Counted from the stretch's first letter, positions 26,589 through 38,100 are shown. The stretch is 64,000 nucleotides of DNA from Stenotrophomonas mori (GCF_023556335.1 NZ_JAIKTS010000001.1:1302001-1366000), one strand, 5' to 3'. Program-made: numbers and translations. Notes: generated by a model not told the origin, from the letters alone.

Positions 26589-29500
26589 TCAATCCCCGAT
26601 GATCTGCCGCCAGGATACCCGCACCCATGCCGCGCCCCGGGTCTTGGCGGTTCCGTCGCCGCAGACCTCGTCACCGCAGAGGGCATAGGAAGGCGCATTG
26701 CTGCCGTCCACCACCATCGCGCCATCGAGCAGCGACGGCACGGTCGGCATGCCGCTGCCGAGGTTGACCGAGCCGATGGGATTGCTGCCGCCCCCGCTCA
26801 CCTTGCCGTCGCCGATGTTGAAGAACGACGTGTCCGGACTGGTGCCGGTGAAGGCGTCGATCGCATTGACGTAGCCGGTGCCACCCGCCTCGCAGGCGGT
26901 GCTGATGGGCATCGCGCTGGCGGTGATCAGGATGTTCGCCACCATCTGCGCGTCCTGCACGATGCGTTCGCCGTGCCCGGGAAGATCCACGCGCCACCCC
27001 TTCTTGCCCGTGGGCAGGGCCGCCTTGGACTGGAAGGAGCGGACCGGGACCCCGTCCACCGACGCCTCGGTGACATCGAAATCGCGCTGGACCAGGTCGG
27101 TATTGGCGACCACCCGCCCTTCGTCGATGAAGCCATACATGGACTGCACACCGGCGTTGGACGGGTCGGCATCTTCCACGGTCAGGTAGCGGCCGGTGCC
27201 GAACAGGACCCAGCGCTTGCCGGTGGTCGGGTGCCGTGCCACCGCCAGGCCGCCGCTGATGGGCTGCACTTCGTTGTTGGGGCCGACCGCGGTGAACAGC
27301 CGGGTAGCGCTCCAGCTGCCCGGCGACGCCGCGGACACGTCGAACTTCCAGACATTGCCCTGCAGGTCGCCCGCATACACATACGCGAGCGTCTGCCCAT
27401 CGGTGCCGTACACGCCCACCGGCGCGGAAAGCCCGTTGGGCAGTTCCGGCGAACCGGCGCCGGTATCGATCTCGCGGATCACCGCGCCGGTCTCCAGATT
27501 GAGCACGATCAGCGCCGCCCGCCCGCTGGTGCTGTTGACGCCATTGCCGAGGACGACCGCGGCATTGCCGCCCTGCACCTTCGCCAGGACCGGCTTGCCC
27601 AGCACCTGGCCCATGAAGTTGCCGGTGTTGCGCTCCCACTTGAAGGGCCCGCCGGCGCCGACCGAGCCCGGATTGGTCACGTCCAGCGCATAGAGCCCCT
27701 TGCCGCCACGGCCGAGCGCACCGACCAGGATGTTCTTGCCGGGGGTCACGTTGCGGCGGCTGACCACCACCGGTCCGTCGACGAAATACCGGTGGGCGTA
27801 GTCGCCGCGGCTCAACGAGGACAGGTTGTTCCAGTTGAGGATACTGGGCACGTAGGCGAACAGTTCCTTGCCGTTGCCGGCATTGAACGCATGCAGCATG
27901 CCGTCGTTGGCGCCGACGTAGACCGTGTTGGTCTCCGGCACGTAGGCCGGCGACGAATTGACGATATCGCCGAGCATCGAGGTGCGGTTGCGGAGGTTCG
28001 CGACACCGTTGCGCTCCTCCCGCGCCGCGCTTCCGCGCAGGTAGGCCGCGTTGTCGGCGCCGGAGACCTCGTAGTTGCTGCTCCCGCCCCCGCGGGTCAG
28101 CGCGGCGACCTGCTGGCTGGTGGGGAACACCACGCCGGAGGTGCCGGCCTGGCCGGGCGTCGCGGCGCTACTGGTGAAGATCCGGCGCGTGTCCCAGGCC
28201 GGCAGGCTCGCGCTCCAGGTGGTCGCCGCGGTGGCCCCGCGCGACTGCAGGTTGCCGGTCCAGGAGCCGGAGACATAGCTGGCGCTGAACAGCTGGGTGC
28301 CGGTATCCAGCGAGACCGAGTTGCTGGCCACGTTCGAGAACGAGCTGCTGCGCTCGGAGATGCTGGCCAGTGCGGTCTTCAACCCGGCCGTGAATTCGGC
28401 CGGATCGGCCGCGGAGAAGAACGCGCCACGCCCGTTCAGCGACGCATGCAGGAGATCGTCGATCTTGCGCGCGTCGTTGTTCGGGTTTTCCCAGGAGGCA
28501 TTGGCCGGGACCTCGCCGACACCGCCCCAGCCCTTCTCGCCCTTCAGGCCGATGGAGATGCCGAAGGTCACCATGTGCTGCCAGAACGCCGGGTCGGCCT
28601 GCGACGACGGCACGTTGTTCTCCAGGTCCGGGCGCAGGTCGCGCTTCCAGTAGTGCATCGCCACGTCGGCCAGCGTATCGGAGTAGCCATCCCGGTACGG
28701 GGCCTTGGCGATGTACTGGTAACTCTTGTTGCCCGGCCCGGTGATCACCGGGCCGTTGCTGCCGTCGGCGTCGCCGACGCCCTGCGAACCGTCGTTCCAG
28801 GCGCCATCGGTGCTGAGGATCGTGAAGTTCTGGCGGCAGCTGTACTGGTTGGCCCCCGCTTCCGGGCCATAAGGCCCGGAAGCGGTCTGGTTACTGAAAT
28901 AGGTGCCGGCCCGGTTCAGTACGCTGCGCAGCGGCGTGGAACTGTAGTTCTGGGTCGACTGCAGCCGTGCGTACCAATCGCTGCGCGCCTTGGGACCGTT
29001 GCCCTCCACGTCCACGAAACGTCCGTCATTGCCGTCGGCCACCGGGATGTTCATGCCGGTCCGTCCCTGGCGGTCGGTGGCGTACAGCGTCCAGAATCCC
29101 ACGCGGACCTTGCCGTCCAGCGAGCCGAAGGCTTCGCTGGCGCCCGCCTTCGCCGCCTTCATGCGGGTACGGTAATAGGAAAACCAGGTCGCGAAATTGC
29201 GCAGCTCCGCGTCCTCGCTGCGGCCGGTCGGCGTCATCCGCCGGCAATCCCGCCAGGTCACCGTGGTGCCGGTGGTGGTGCAGCCTCCTGCAACACGGTC
29301 CGGGCCGTTGTTGTAGGCCGGCGACGATCCCGAGCGCCCAAGCCATTCGCTGCGGTAGATCTTGCCGTCGCCCATGATCTGGTAACGGTAGTAGTTGGCC
29401 TGGCTGCCGAGGTACGCGGGGGTGCTTTCGTCCGGATCCTTGGGGACGTAGAACGTCTGCACGCCGCCACAGACCTCGCGGTTGGTGCCGTTGTCGTTGG

Positions 29501-29921
29501 AACGGTTGCAGCTCCTCGTGTTGCCCAGGTCGATCGGCAACGAGGGATCGTCGTGGTGCATGAACGCGGCGTTGTAGGACGTGCCCCCGGTCAGGCGGCC
29601 GCCATCGGCCTTCAGCCAGGGCTGGTAGGTGTTGAACGGGTTGTACCAGAGCGTGTTCCGCGGATAGGCGTACTGCCCATAGGTGGTGGACAGGCCGACC
29701 TGCGGGTTGTACATCCTCCAGTCGCCCATCGATCCCGAGTCGTCGAGGATGAACAGGATGTTCGGCGCCACCCGGCTGGCCGTGGTCAGCGGCTCGTCAG
29801 GCAGCCTGATCGCCGCGCCGACCGGAAGTGCCAGCAGGCCTGCGAGGAATCCCAGGGCCCCGGCATGCCAGTGCCGGGCCGGGCGGCCACGGCGGTGTCC
29901 AAGGGGGTGTGTCGTATTCAT
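26589..29921 (-). CDS. pilY1: Type IV pilus tip/biogenesis protein PilY1
   Basis: About 1110 aa. A signal peptide ends near AIRLP; then a vWA-like region with [15 protein letters not shown] (metal-site DxSxS), and from about residue 690 a PilY1-type beta-propeller: [38 protein letters not shown] and [12 protein letters not shown]. PilY1 works at the pilus tip and in surface sensing and needs calcium in Pseudomonas. ATG 29921 has AGGA 9 nt upstream; ATG 29939 is an alternative. Encoded between pilX and pilE. Confidence 0.93.
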   Translation of the reverse strand: MNTTHPLGHRRGRPARHWHAGALGFLAGLLALPVGAAIRLPDEPLTTASRVAPNILFILDDSGSMGDWRMYNPQVGLSTTYGQYAYPRNTLWYNPFNTYQPWLKADGGRLTGGTSYNAAFMHHDDPSLPIDLGNTRSCNRSNDNGTNREVCGGVQTFYVPKDPDESTPAYLGSQANYYRYQIMGDGKIYRSEWLGRSGSSPAYNNGPDRVAGGCTTTGTTVTWRDCRRMTPTGRSEDAELRNFATWFSYYRTRMKAAKAGASEAFGSLDGKVRVGFWTLYATDRQGRTGMNIPVADGNDGRFVDVEGNGPKARSDWYARLQSTQNYSSTPLRSVLNRAGTYFSNQTASGPYGPEAGANQYSCRQNFTILSTDGAWNDGSQGVGDADGSNGPVITGPGNKSYQYIAKAPYRDGYSDTLADVAMHYWKRDLRPDLENNVPSSQADPAFWQHMVTFGISIGLKGEKGWGGVGEVPANASWENPNNDARKIDDLLHASLNGRGAFFSAADPAEFTAGLKTALASISERSSSFSNVASNSVSLDTGTQLFSASYVSGSWTGNLQSRGATAATTWSASLPAWDTRRIFTSSAATPGQAGTSGVVFPTSQQVAALTRGGGSSNYEVSGADNAAYLRGSAAREERNGVANLRNRTSMLGDIVNSSPAYVPETNTVYVGANDGMLHAFNAGNGKELFAYVPSILNWNNLSSLSRGDYAHRYFVDGPVVVSRRNVTPGKNILVGALGRGGKGLYALDVTNPGSVGAGGPFKWERNTGNFMGQVLGKPVLAKVQGGNAAVVLGNGVNSTSGRAALIVLNLETGAVIREIDTGAGSPELPNGLSAPVGVYGTDGQTLAYVYAGDLQGNVWKFDVSAASPGSWSATRLFTAVGPNNEVQPISGGLAVARHPTTGKRWVLFGTGRYLTVEDADPSNAGVQSMYGFIDEGRVVANTDLVQRDFDVTEASVDGVPVRSFQSKAALPTGKKGWRVDLPGHGERIVQDAQMVANILITASAMPISTACEAGGTGYVNAIDAFTGTSPDTSFFNIGDGKVSGGGSNPIGSVNLGSGMPTVPSLLDGAMVVDGSNAPSYALCGDEVCGDGTAKTRGAAWVRVSWRQIIGD

Positions 29922-29974
29922 GATCCTGCGTCCTGACATGTCATAAGCGCCACACGGCGTCCCGCGGCCCTGGT

Positions 29975-30529
29975 TCACAGCAGCGGAACCTTGTAGATGA
30001 CGTTGGCCTGCAACTGCACATCGGCCCGCCCTGCGGAACGGCTGCGGGCAGTGATCCGGTACAGGGCGGCCTCGGCCTCGATGGCGGCGGCATTGGTGCT
30101 GCCTCCCTCCATTCCCCACCCGCCCGACGTCGCGCCCGCGGGAACCTTGCCCAGGTACTCCACCCAGTACTGCGGGGGCGCCGCCAGCCGCGGATCGTAG
30201 CTGCCGCCCTCCGGCAGCGATGTCCAGGAAGGATCGGCACCGGACGGGCAGATGCCCTGTGCGCTGCAGTCGCCGGCGGACGGCGCCTTGTTGTTCCAGC
30301 CCCCCTCGAGCAGGCGGTCCTGCGCATAGAGCAGCGCGGTCTCCGCGCCCTGGAATGCCAGGCTGCGGTCGCGCAGGTTGGCGCTCATGCGCTCCTGCAT
30401 GGCCGAGCTGCGCAGGATGGCGATGCCCAGCAGCGACAGGACCAGCAGCAGGATCAACACCACCAGCAGGGTGATGCCACGCTGGGATTCCCGGCGCACG
30501 CGGCGCGGATACGGAACCCGGTTGCTCAT
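29975..30529 (-). CDS. pilX: Type IV minor pilin PilX
   Basis: 184 aa. Prepilin motif SQRGITLLVVLILLLVLSLLG: Gly at the cleavage site, but no Glu at position 5 (Val instead), as expected for PilX/GspK-type priming pilins that sit at the tip. MQERMSANLRDRSLAFQGAE is the PilX family signature. Overlaps pilW by 4 bp (ATGA). Confidence 0.92.
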   Translation of the reverse strand: MSNRVPYPRRVRRESQRGITLLVVLILLLVLSLLGIAILRSSAMQERMSANLRDRSLAFQGAETALLYAQDRLLEGGWNNKAPSAGDCSAQGICPSGADPSWTSLPEGGSYDPRLAAPPQYWVEYLGKVPAGATSGGWGMEGGSTNAAAIEAEAALYRITARSRSAGRADVQLQANVIYKVPLL

Positions 30530-31371
30530 GGTGCGGCCCTCCGGATGCTCACCACGTTCGATACCGTGCGCGACAGCGCGCGGCCGTCCACGTCCTGGGC
30601 GGTCAGCTGCAGTTGGGTACGGATCGCCACCACGTCGCCGGCCGGGGCATTGACGTAACTGGCCTGGTCCTTCTGGCGGTAGAAGAAAGTGATGCCGGCC
30701 ACGCCCTCGGCGACCTCCTCGCTGTTGCCGCCGGAACGCGACACGAACAGCGAGCTGCCACCGCGCGGGTTGCGCGCCACGAACCAGCGGGCGCTGCTGT
30801 AGCGCGCAGCCGCCACCGAGGTGATGCCGGCGATGCCCTTGAGGTCCACGCCGGCCGGCAACCCGGAGAAGTTCAAGCGGCCGGCGCCCACGCCTGTGAC
30901 CGTGACCACGTAGTTGCCGGTCGGGTTGCACAGCAGCACCCGGTCGCCGGCACTGAACACGGTCGTGGCGTCGGCCAGCGAATCCGGATCGAAATCGACG
31001 AAGCTCGACCCCGCATCCTGCAGGCGGTAACCGTTGCTGGAGCCGGAGATGATGGTCAGTTCGGTGTTGCTGCCGCTGAGCCAGCCGTTCAACAGCGCCT
31101 GGCTGTCGGCGTCGCCGGCATAGTGGGTATCCCACGAGCACACCGAGCCACCGGCCGCGCGGATGTCCTGCGAGATCAGCTCGAACGCGGCGCGGGCGTT
31201 CTCCTGGATGCGGTTGATCCCTTCCGTGGCGCGGAAGGAGTTCTGGTTGCTGCGGAATACCACGAAGGCCGCGCCGAGCACCAGCAGGCCCAGCGCCAGC
31301 GAGATCATCAGCTCGATCAGGGTGAAGCCGCCGGCGCGGCGGCCGGGAACACCGTGGCGCGGGCGGTTCAC
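30526..31371 (-). CDS. pilW: Type IV minor pilin PilW
   Basis: 281 aa from a GTG start at 31371 that overlaps the pilV stop as GTGA. Leader VNRPRHGVPGRRAGG, then [18 protein letters not shown] (Glu5 present). RIQENARAAFELISQDIRAAG is the conserved PilW stretch; DRVLLCNP and RWFVARNP lie in the C-terminal domain. Part of the priming complex with PilV, PilX and FimT/FimU. Confidence 0.92.
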   Translation of the reverse strand: MNRPRHGVPGRRAGGFTLIELMISLALGLLVLGAAFVVFRSNQNSFRATEGINRIQENARAAFELISQDIRAAGGSVCSWDTHYAGDADSQALLNGWLSGSNTELTIISGSSNGYRLQDAGSSFVDFDPDSLADATTVFSAGDRVLLCNPTGNYVVTVTGVGAGRLNFSGLPAGVDLKGIAGITSVAAARYSSARWFVARNPRGGSSLFVSRSGGNSEEVAEGVAGITFFYRQKDQASYVNAPAGDVVAIRTQLQLTAQDVDGRALSRTVSNVVSIRRAAP

Positions 31372-31832
31372 AGGCGCACCTCGGTCACGACCTGGCGGTT
31401 GCTCGCGCCACCGGCGCGCTGGTCGTCCCACTGCACGGTGATGCGGTAGTTGTCGCCGCCCAGCGCCTGCACCTGGCCGCAGCTGGTCGTGTCGTCCGCC
31501 ACGCCCATGGTGGCCTTGATGTCGGTGATCCAGTTGCGCAGGTCGTTCTGCACCAGGCTGCCGGCGCTGCCCGGCGTGCAGGTCATGGCGATGGCGTAGC
31601 TGGCCGCCGCCGGACGGTTGGCCCGCATGGCCTCGACGATGGAGATGCTCTGCATCACCGCCTGGCTGCTTTCCAGCGAGCTCTGGCCGCCGCGCAGGGC
31701 GAGCGCCTGCATCGCCGCGATGCCGAGCAGGCCGATGGCCAGCACCAGCACGGAGATCATCACCTCCAGCAGGCTGACGCCTCGCTGGCGGGCGCGGGCG
31801 CCGTACGGCGCCGAGGGGGGCCGCGGACTCAT
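31368..31832 (-). CDS. pilV: Type IV minor pilin PilV
   Basis: 154 aa. Leader ending QRG, then VSLLEVMISVLVLAIGLLG (Glu5 present) and AMQALALRGGQSSLESSQA, the PilV family stretch. AGGAG stands 7 nt before ATG 31832, which overlaps the fimT stop as ATGA; an ATG two codons earlier is less well spaced. Two Cys (near residues 85 and 117) may pair. Confidence 0.9.
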   Translation of the reverse strand: MSPRPPSAPYGARARQRGVSLLEVMISVLVLAIGLLGIAAMQALALRGGQSSLESSQAVMQSISIVEAMRANRPAAASYAIAMTCTPGSAGSLVQNDLRNWITDIKATMGVADDTTSCGQVQALGGDNYRITVQWDDQRAGGASNRQVVTEVRL

Positions 31833-32362
31833 GGACATGCTCCTGCTCCGTTGTGTTTTTCGGTACTGACACCGCCGCCGGCCAGCAGGCTGATCACACG
31901 CTGGTTGTCCGCGGGACGCTCGACCGGCAGGCACACCGTCAACGACGCGGGGGCGGCGGGCATGCCGGACGCCCGGAAGCGGATGCCGCCGACCGGCCCG
32001 TCGACCTGCATCCCCGCGGGCACGCTGAAAGCGCGCAGCACCTCGACCTCGCCGCTGCTGTTGTCGCGGCCGGTGACGATCCAGCGGCTCCAGTCGGTCT
32101 GGTTCGCACAGGCCTGGCCGTCGACGCTGGGACAGAGGGTGACCTGGGCGTTGCGGCGGGTGGCTTCCGAACGCGCCAGCTGGACCCCGGTCACCAGCTC
32201 GGTGGCAGTGGCGCTGATGCGGTTGGCCGCGATCAGCGAGCGCATGGAAGGCACGGCGATGGAGGCGATGATGGCCAGCACCGCGATCGTGACCATCAGC
32301 TCGACCAGGGTGAACCCCTGCTCCGCGGATGCGGGCTTGAACGCTGGCTGTGATGCAGGCAT
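31829..32362 (-). CDS. fimT: Type IV minor pilin FimT/FimU (GspH family)
   Basis: 177 aa. Leader MPASQPAFKPASAEQG, then FTLVELMVTIAVLAIIAS and the GspH C-terminal domain (ARSEATRRNAQVTLCPS, WSRWIVTGRD). GGGGGAAGG precedes ATG 32362. First gene of the minor pilin operon; the four overlaps fimT-pilV-pilW-pilX mark strict co-translation. The divergent 147-bp gap to the histidine kinase must contain the operon promoter; I could not assign it. Confidence 0.9.
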   Translation of the reverse strand: MPASQPAFKPASAEQGFTLVELMVTIAVLAIIASIAVPSMRSLIAANRISATATELVTGVQLARSEATRRNAQVTLCPSVDGQACANQTDWSRWIVTGRDNSSGEVEVLRAFSVPAGMQVDGPVGGIRFRASGMPAAPASLTVCLPVERPADNQRVISLLAGGGVSTEKHNGAGACP

Positions 32363-32509
32363 GACCTTCCCCCGGTTCCCGGATCAGACCATAGGCAGGC
32401 GCCGGGTCCGCGTCCACGCTCCGGCGACGGACGGTGCGATTGCCGGGAGGAGTGGCCAGGCACCGCCGCCGCGCCCGCAGGCGGCCGGCGATCGCGTACC
32501 CTGCCCGGC

Positions 32510-33625
32510 ATGTCCCTGCCGAACCACCCCGGCACGCTGCCGCCAGCGTCCACGCCTGCGCTGCCCGATTCCGCGCGGCAACGTCCGCTGGACGTGCTGT
32601 TCCGTCCCGCTGCGCTGATCGCCGCGCTGCTGGTCGGCGAGGCGGTCGCCGCGCTGCTGGTGCTGTCGCCGCAGGCCGGCGGCGACCGGCTGGTCGCCTT
32701 CGGCCTGCTGTCGCTGGCCATCCAGTGGGTGACGCTGGGCACCCTCGGCGTGCTGCACGTGCTGCGGCGGCCCCTGGAGCGGCTGCAGCCGCAGGCACTG
32801 GCCTGGGCCTGCCTGGGCCTGATGCTGCTGACCACCCTGGTCGTGGCCCTGCTCTGCTGGCAGCTGTTGGACGTCCGCCACGAGCAGCGCCTTGCCGACG
32901 GGGCCATGTTCGTCGCGCGGGCGCTGGCGCTGGCGCTGGTGGCCGGGCTGCTGGCGCTGCTGATCTTCCAGAGCCACTGGCGCGCGCAGCGCCTCGCGGT
33001 GGCCGCCAAGCAGGCGGAACTGGACGCCCTGCAGGCGCGCATCCACCCGCACTTCCTGTTCAACACCCTCAACACCGCCGCCGCCCTGGTGCACCAGCAG
33101 CCGGAGCAGGCCGAGCAGCTGCTGCTGGACCTGTCCGAACTGTTCCGGGCCGCCCTGGCCGGCCCGCGGCCTGTCGGGCTGCACGAGGAACTGCAGCTCG
33201 CACGCCGCTACGCCGAGATCGAGCAACTGCGGTTCGGGGCGCGCATGCGCCTGGAATGGGACCTTCCGGAAACGCTTCCGGCTCTGTCCATGCCGCCCCT
33301 GACGCTCCAGCCGCTGGTGGAGAACGCCATCCACCACGGCGTCGAGCGCACCCCCGGCAGCTGCCTGCTGCGGATCGCCGTCGTGGTCGCCGCGGCCGAG
33401 GTGACGGTCACCGTCAGCAATGCCTTGCCGCCCGTGCCCACGGCCACGCCCGCTCGCAGCGGCCATGGGCTGGGCCTGCGCGCCGTCCGCGAACGGGTCC
33501 AGGCCCACGGTGGCAGCGTGGTCGCGCAGGCCGTACAGGGGCAGTACCGGGTCAGCGTGCGGCTGCCGCTGCCCCCGCCGGAGCCCCCGGCTGCCTCACC
33601 GCCGCCTCAGGTCACCACCTGGTAG
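32510..33625 (+). CDS. LytS/AlgZ-type sensor histidine kinase
   Basis: A 371-aa membrane kinase. Four hydrophobic segments between about 35 and 155 form the sensor; the His_kinase domain follows with the phospho-acceptor His181 in IHPHFLFNTLNTAAALV, the N-box LQPLVENAIHHGVE and the G-box GHGLGLRAVRERVQ. This is the FimS/AlgZ class, whose LytTR response regulator (AlgR) is normally the next gene; here the next gene is the convergent ppnN and no regulator is adjacent. It is divergent from the minor pilin operon, which AlgR activates in Pseudomonas aeruginosa. Stop overlaps the ppnN stop by 19 bp. Confidence 0.87.
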   Translation: MSLPNHPGTLPPASTPALPDSARQRPLDVLFRPAALIAALLVGEAVAALLVLSPQAGGDRLVAFGLLSLAIQWVTLGTLGVLHVLRRPLERLQPQALAWACLGLMLLTTLVVALLCWQLLDVRHEQRLADGAMFVARALALALVAGLLALLIFQSHWRAQRLAVAAKQAELDALQARIHPHFLFNTLNTAAALVHQQPEQAEQLLLDLSELFRAALAGPRPVGLHEELQLARRYAEIEQLRFGARMRLEWDLPETLPALSMPPLTLQPLVENAIHHGVERTPGSCLLRIAVVVAAAEVTVTVSNALPPVPTATPARSGHGLGLRAVRERVQAHGGSVVAQAVQGQYRVSVRLPLPPPEPPAASPPPQVTTW

Positions 33626-35001
33626 CAGGGCCGGTACTCGCCGGAGATCTTCATCCGGCGCTGCTCGACGAACGCCCGCAGCAGCGCGTCCAGCGCCTGC
33701 ATCATGTCCGGGTCGCCATGGATCCGGAACGGCCCGGACTGTTCGATCCGCTGCATGCTCTCTTCCTTGACGTTGCCGGCGACGATGCCCGAGAACGCGC
33801 GGCGCAGGTCGGCGGCCAGCTCCGGTGCCGGCCGGCCGTGGTGCAGGTCCAGCGCCGCCATCGCCTCGTGGGTCGGCACGAACGGCTGCTGGTAGGTCTG
33901 CGGGATCTCCACCGACCAGTTGAAGAAGAACGAATCCTTGTGCGCCAGGCGGTACTCGCGGACCCGCTTGATGCCCTGCATCATCCGCCGCGCCACCGCC
34001 ACCGGATCGCCGATGATGATCTCGTAGCGGCTGGCGGCCTCTTCGCCCAGGGTCATGCGGATGAAATGGTCGATCTGCTCGAAATAGGGGGCGGCGATCG
34101 CCGGACCGCTGAGGATCAACGGGAACGGCAGCGCCGCGTTCTCCTCGCGCAGCAGGATGCCGAGCAGGTACAGGATCTCCTCCGCCGTCCCGACCCCGCC
34201 CGGGAACACGATGATGCCGTGGCCCATGCGCACGAACGCCTCCAGGCGCTTCTCGATGTCCGGCATGATCACCAGGTGGTTGACGATCGGGTTCGGCGAT
34301 TCGGCGGCGATGATCCCCGGCTCGGTGATGCCGATGTAGCGGCTGCTGGTCCGGCGCTGTTTGGCATGGGCGATGGTGGCGCCCTTCATCGGCCCCTTCA
34401 TGGCCCCCGGGCCGCATCCGGTGCAGATGTCCAGCCCGCGCAGGCCCAGCTCGTAGCCGACCTGCTTGGTGTACAGGTATTCGTCGCGCGAGATCGAGTG
34501 GCCGCCCCAGCACACCACCAGATTGGGCTCGCTGGGCTGCAGGATGCGGGCGTTGCGCAGCACGCCGAACACGGCGTTGGTGATGCCTTCCGATGACTCC
34601 AGGTCCGAGGCGTATTCCGGCCCCAGTTCGATGGCCATGTAGGCCAGGTCGCGGACGACCGAGAACAGCAGTTCGGCGATGCCGAGGATGATCTCGCCGT
34701 CGACGAAGGCCATCGCCGGCGCATTGCTCAGGTCGATGCGCACCCCGCGGTCCTGCTGGGTGACCTGGATGTCGAAATCCGGATAGAGGTCGCGCGCCGC
34801 GCGCGGATCGTCCGACGCACTGCCGCTGGTGAGCACGGCCAGCGCGCACCGCCGCAGCAGCTCGTGCATGCCGCCGGTGGAGGCGTCGCGAAGCCGCGCC
34901 ACCTCGGCCCGGGACAGCACGTCCAGCCCCCCGCGCGGGTAGATGCGCGCATCCTGCACCGGCAGCGCCCTTGCCGCGCCTTGTTTCTTGGTCGTTTCCA
35001 T
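33607..35001 (-). CDS. ppnN: Pyrimidine/purine nucleotide 5'-monophosphate nucleosidase, LOG family
   Basis: 464 aa. N-terminal PpnN-specific domain (about 1-130), then the LOG Rossmann core with CTGCGPGAMKGPMKGATIAH (about 205-224) and the signature FPGGVGTAEEILYLL, and a C-terminal PpnN domain (to the end). PpnN cleaves nucleoside monophosphates to base and ribose phosphate and is stimulated by (p)ppGpp in E. coli. GGAAG stands before ATG 35001; a GTG at 35019 is less likely. Confidence 0.9.
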   Translation of the reverse strand: METTKKQGAARALPVQDARIYPRGGLDVLSRAEVARLRDASTGGMHELLRRCALAVLTSGSASDDPRAARDLYPDFDIQVTQQDRGVRIDLSNAPAMAFVDGEIILGIAELLFSVVRDLAYMAIELGPEYASDLESSEGITNAVFGVLRNARILQPSEPNLVVCWGGHSISRDEYLYTKQVGYELGLRGLDICTGCGPGAMKGPMKGATIAHAKQRRTSSRYIGITEPGIIAAESPNPIVNHLVIMPDIEKRLEAFVRMGHGIIVFPGGVGTAEEILYLLGILLREENAALPFPLILSGPAIAAPYFEQIDHFIRMTLGEEAASRYEIIIGDPVAVARRMMQGIKRVREYRLAHKDSFFFNWSVEIPQTYQQPFVPTHEAMAALDLHHGRPAPELAADLRRAFSGIVAGNVKEESMQRIEQSGPFRIHGDPDMMQALDALLRAFVEQRRMKISGEYRPCYQVVT

Positions 35002-35049
35002 CGTTGCTTCCGTCTGCACAGGCGCTCGAATGTAGCGCCGCCCCCGTGA

Positions 35050-35080
35050 AAAGGAAAACGGCCGGGTCGCCCCGGCCGCT
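35050..35080 (-). terminator. Terminator of the TonB receptor gene
   Basis: CGGCCGGG and CCCGGCCG (35059-35066, 35071-35078) form an 8-bp stem with a GCGA loop, followed on the minus strand by TTTTCCTTTT. 30 bp after the receptor stop. Confidence 0.87.
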
Positions 35081-35108
35081 CTCCTTCCAGCTCCGATCGG
35101 TCAGACCG

Positions 35109-38100
35109 TCAGAACTTGTACTTCAGGCTCAGCATCATCGACCAGCGCGACACCGCGGTGTTGCCCTTGTCGTTGTTGTTCTCCTGGATCTGCGAGTTGT
35201 CGGTGGAACCGGTGAAGTTGTAGATGTACTTGCCGGTTGCCGGATCGATGCCCGCGTAGTTGGCGACGCGGCGGGTCGAGTAGAAACCGTAGTCGTCGAT
35301 CAGGCCCCACTTCTTGTTGAGCAGGTTGCCGACATTCATGATGTCCAGCGCCAGCTCGGTCTTGTGGCCCTTGAAGAAGCCCGGCAGTTCCTGGCTGATG
35401 CGCACGTCGAAGCTGTTGACCCACTTGGCGCGGTGGGCGTTGGCCGGCACCACCTGACCCTGGTAGCCCGCCAGCTCCGGCGTCTTCTCCAGCCAGTCGA
35501 AGAAGTCCTTCTCCATCTGCGCGCCACCGGTCCACAGCACGTCGCCGTAGCCGGAAGGCACGTAGAACAGGTCGTTGGTGGCGGCACCGTCGCCGTTCAC
35601 GTCGTTGTAGAAGATGTAGCTGTACGGACGGCCCGAACGGCCTTCGTAGAACAGGCCCACGCGGGTGGTGTTGTCACCGAAGAAGTTGTGCTTCCACTCC
35701 AGGGTGCCGGTCACGCGGTCCTTGATCGCATAGCGCGAGTTGTAGTCGACGTTCTCGTTGGCCTGGTAGATCAGCGTGTTGCCCCAGTTCGAGGTGTTCT
35801 GCGAACTGGTCAGCGGGCTGACTTCCTTGGCGGTGGTGTAGGTGTAGCCCAGCGACCAGCCCCAGTGCTCGCCCATCGGGCGGCTCAGGGCGAAGGTGGC
35901 CTGCATGCTGCTGCCCTTGTCGGTGTTGCGCAACAGCATCACGTCACCGATATCGCTGGGACGGTTGCCCTTCACGTCCGGGCACTGGCCGGCCGCGGTT
36001 TCGGCCGGGGTGCAGGTCCTGCCACCGATCTTGCCCACTTCCATGCCGTACTTGCCGGCATTGGCCGGGTCGCGGCCCGCGGCATTCCAGTAGTTGTCAC
36101 GGCCGTCCATGGTGCCCGTGTAGGTCGGGTCCATCAGGTCCAGGCGCTCGAAATACAGGGCGTCATTGACCTTGGTGTACAGGAGCTCGGCGGATGCCAC
36201 GATCCCGTACCACGGCAGTTCGTGGTCAAAGGCCAGGTTGGTCTTCCACACCGACGGCAGCTTGGTGCCCGGCGCGATGACGTCCACGTTCGCACGCGCG
36301 GCGCCCGGGGTCAGGCCCGCGGTGGAGGGCGGAACCGTCGGATCGAACGCCGGGGCATCGCCGCCCTTCAGGTCGTATTCGACGTAGTTCAGGCCGGTGT
36401 TCTGGTAGGCGCCCGCCAGCCACACGTTCGGGGCAGCGCCGCCGAACAGGCCGATGCCGCCGCGCAGCTGGGTCGGACGATCGCTGTCGAAGGTGTAGTT
36501 AAAGCCAACGCGCGGCTGCACCAGCTTGTCGTCGACCAGGCGGGTGTTGTTGTAGCCGTACAGCTGCTCGATGCGCGGGTTGTACAGGCGCTGGTCGCTG
36601 AAGTCGGGCATGTCCACGCGCACGCCGAACATCAGGCTCAGGTTGTAGTTGATCGCCCAGGTGTCCTGCACGAAGACGCCGGTGTTCTTCAGGTTGAAGG
36701 ACGCGGGCACGTCGTTGATGCTGCCGCCCGGCCGCGGCGCGCGCAGCTGGTACTGGGACGGGGTACCGTCGCGGAAGTCCTGCAGGTTGGCGAAGGTGTA
36801 GACACCGTTGAGGTTGCGACCGTAGAAGTTCATCAGGTCGTTGTCGGAATAGTCGAAGCCGAACTTCACGCTGTGGTCGCCGACGTACCAGGTACCGGCA
36901 CCGAAGGCGCTCAGCTCCTTGGATTCGACGATGTTGACGTGCGTGTTCTGCTCGGTACCGAACAGCAGCGCGGAATTGCTGGCGCCGAAGCCGTTGATGC
37001 GGATGTGCGGCAGGTTGACGCTCGGCACGCGGTTGGCCGAGTAGTCCTTGTGCGACACCTTGAACTCGGTGGAGAAGTTGTCCGACCAGTCGGAGAACAG
37101 TTCACCCATCCAGGTCTCGTAGATCTTCGGCTGCGCGTACCAGTGGCTGCTCAGCGACACCGTGCCGGTGCCCATGCCCGGGAAGCGCATGACGCTCTGC
37201 TCCATCTTGTTGTAGCGCAGCGCGGCACGGTGGTTCTCGTTGATGTTCCAGTCCAGCTTGACCGCGTATTCCTCGATCTCGGTCTTGTTGGCCGGCGCAT
37301 TCAGGCCGCCGATGTTGTAGCCGAGGCCGGACATGATGCCCTGGACCTCGCTGATGTCGGCGTCGGTGATGCTGCCCTTGCCGTACGGCGAATCGCTCAC
37401 GCTCACGCCCGGCGCCGAGCGCTCGTACTTCTCGTAGTTGGCGAAGAAGAACAGCTTGTCCTTGACGATCGGGCCACCGAAGGTCAGACCGTAGGTCTTC
37501 TCGTCGTCGAAGCCGTTGAAGTCGCCCTTGTCGCCTTCCAAGCGGCGGCGGACCATGTCGTCCTTGTTGCGGTAGGCGCCATAGACGGTGCCGTGGAATT
37601 CATTGGTGCCCGACTTGGTCACGGCGTTGATCACCGCGCCGGTACCGCCATAGATGGTGGTGTCGTAGTTGGCCAGGTCGATGTTGATTTCCTGGATGGC
37701 GTCCATCGACACCGGCTGGCGCTCGGTCGGCAGGTTGTTGGATTCCAGGCCGAACGGGTCGCCGGCGCCGATGCCGTCGATGCGGATGGCGTTGAAGCGG
37801 GTGTTCTGGCCACCGGCCGAGATCGCGCCGTCCGCCTTGCTGACCTGCGAGATGCGCGGGTCCAGGCGGATGTAGTCCTGGATGTTGCGGTTGGCCGACG
37901 GCAGCGCGTCCATCTGCTCACGGGTCACGTTCGAACCGGTGCCCATCTTGTTGGCACTGAACAGGTCCGAGCCGACCATCGCGGCCACCACGTCCACGCC
38001 CTGCAGGGTGGTCACGTCGCCGGCGAGCGCCGCGTTGACCGTGTTCACCTGGTTCAGGTTGAGGTACACGCCCTCTTCGGTCTTGGTGCCCTCGCCCGGC

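Noticed and set aside
26973-29936. A 987-codon open frame opposite pilY1
   Set aside because: Antisense shadow: low-complexity composition, no motif, and pilY1 is well supported by vWA and propeller motifs and operon context.
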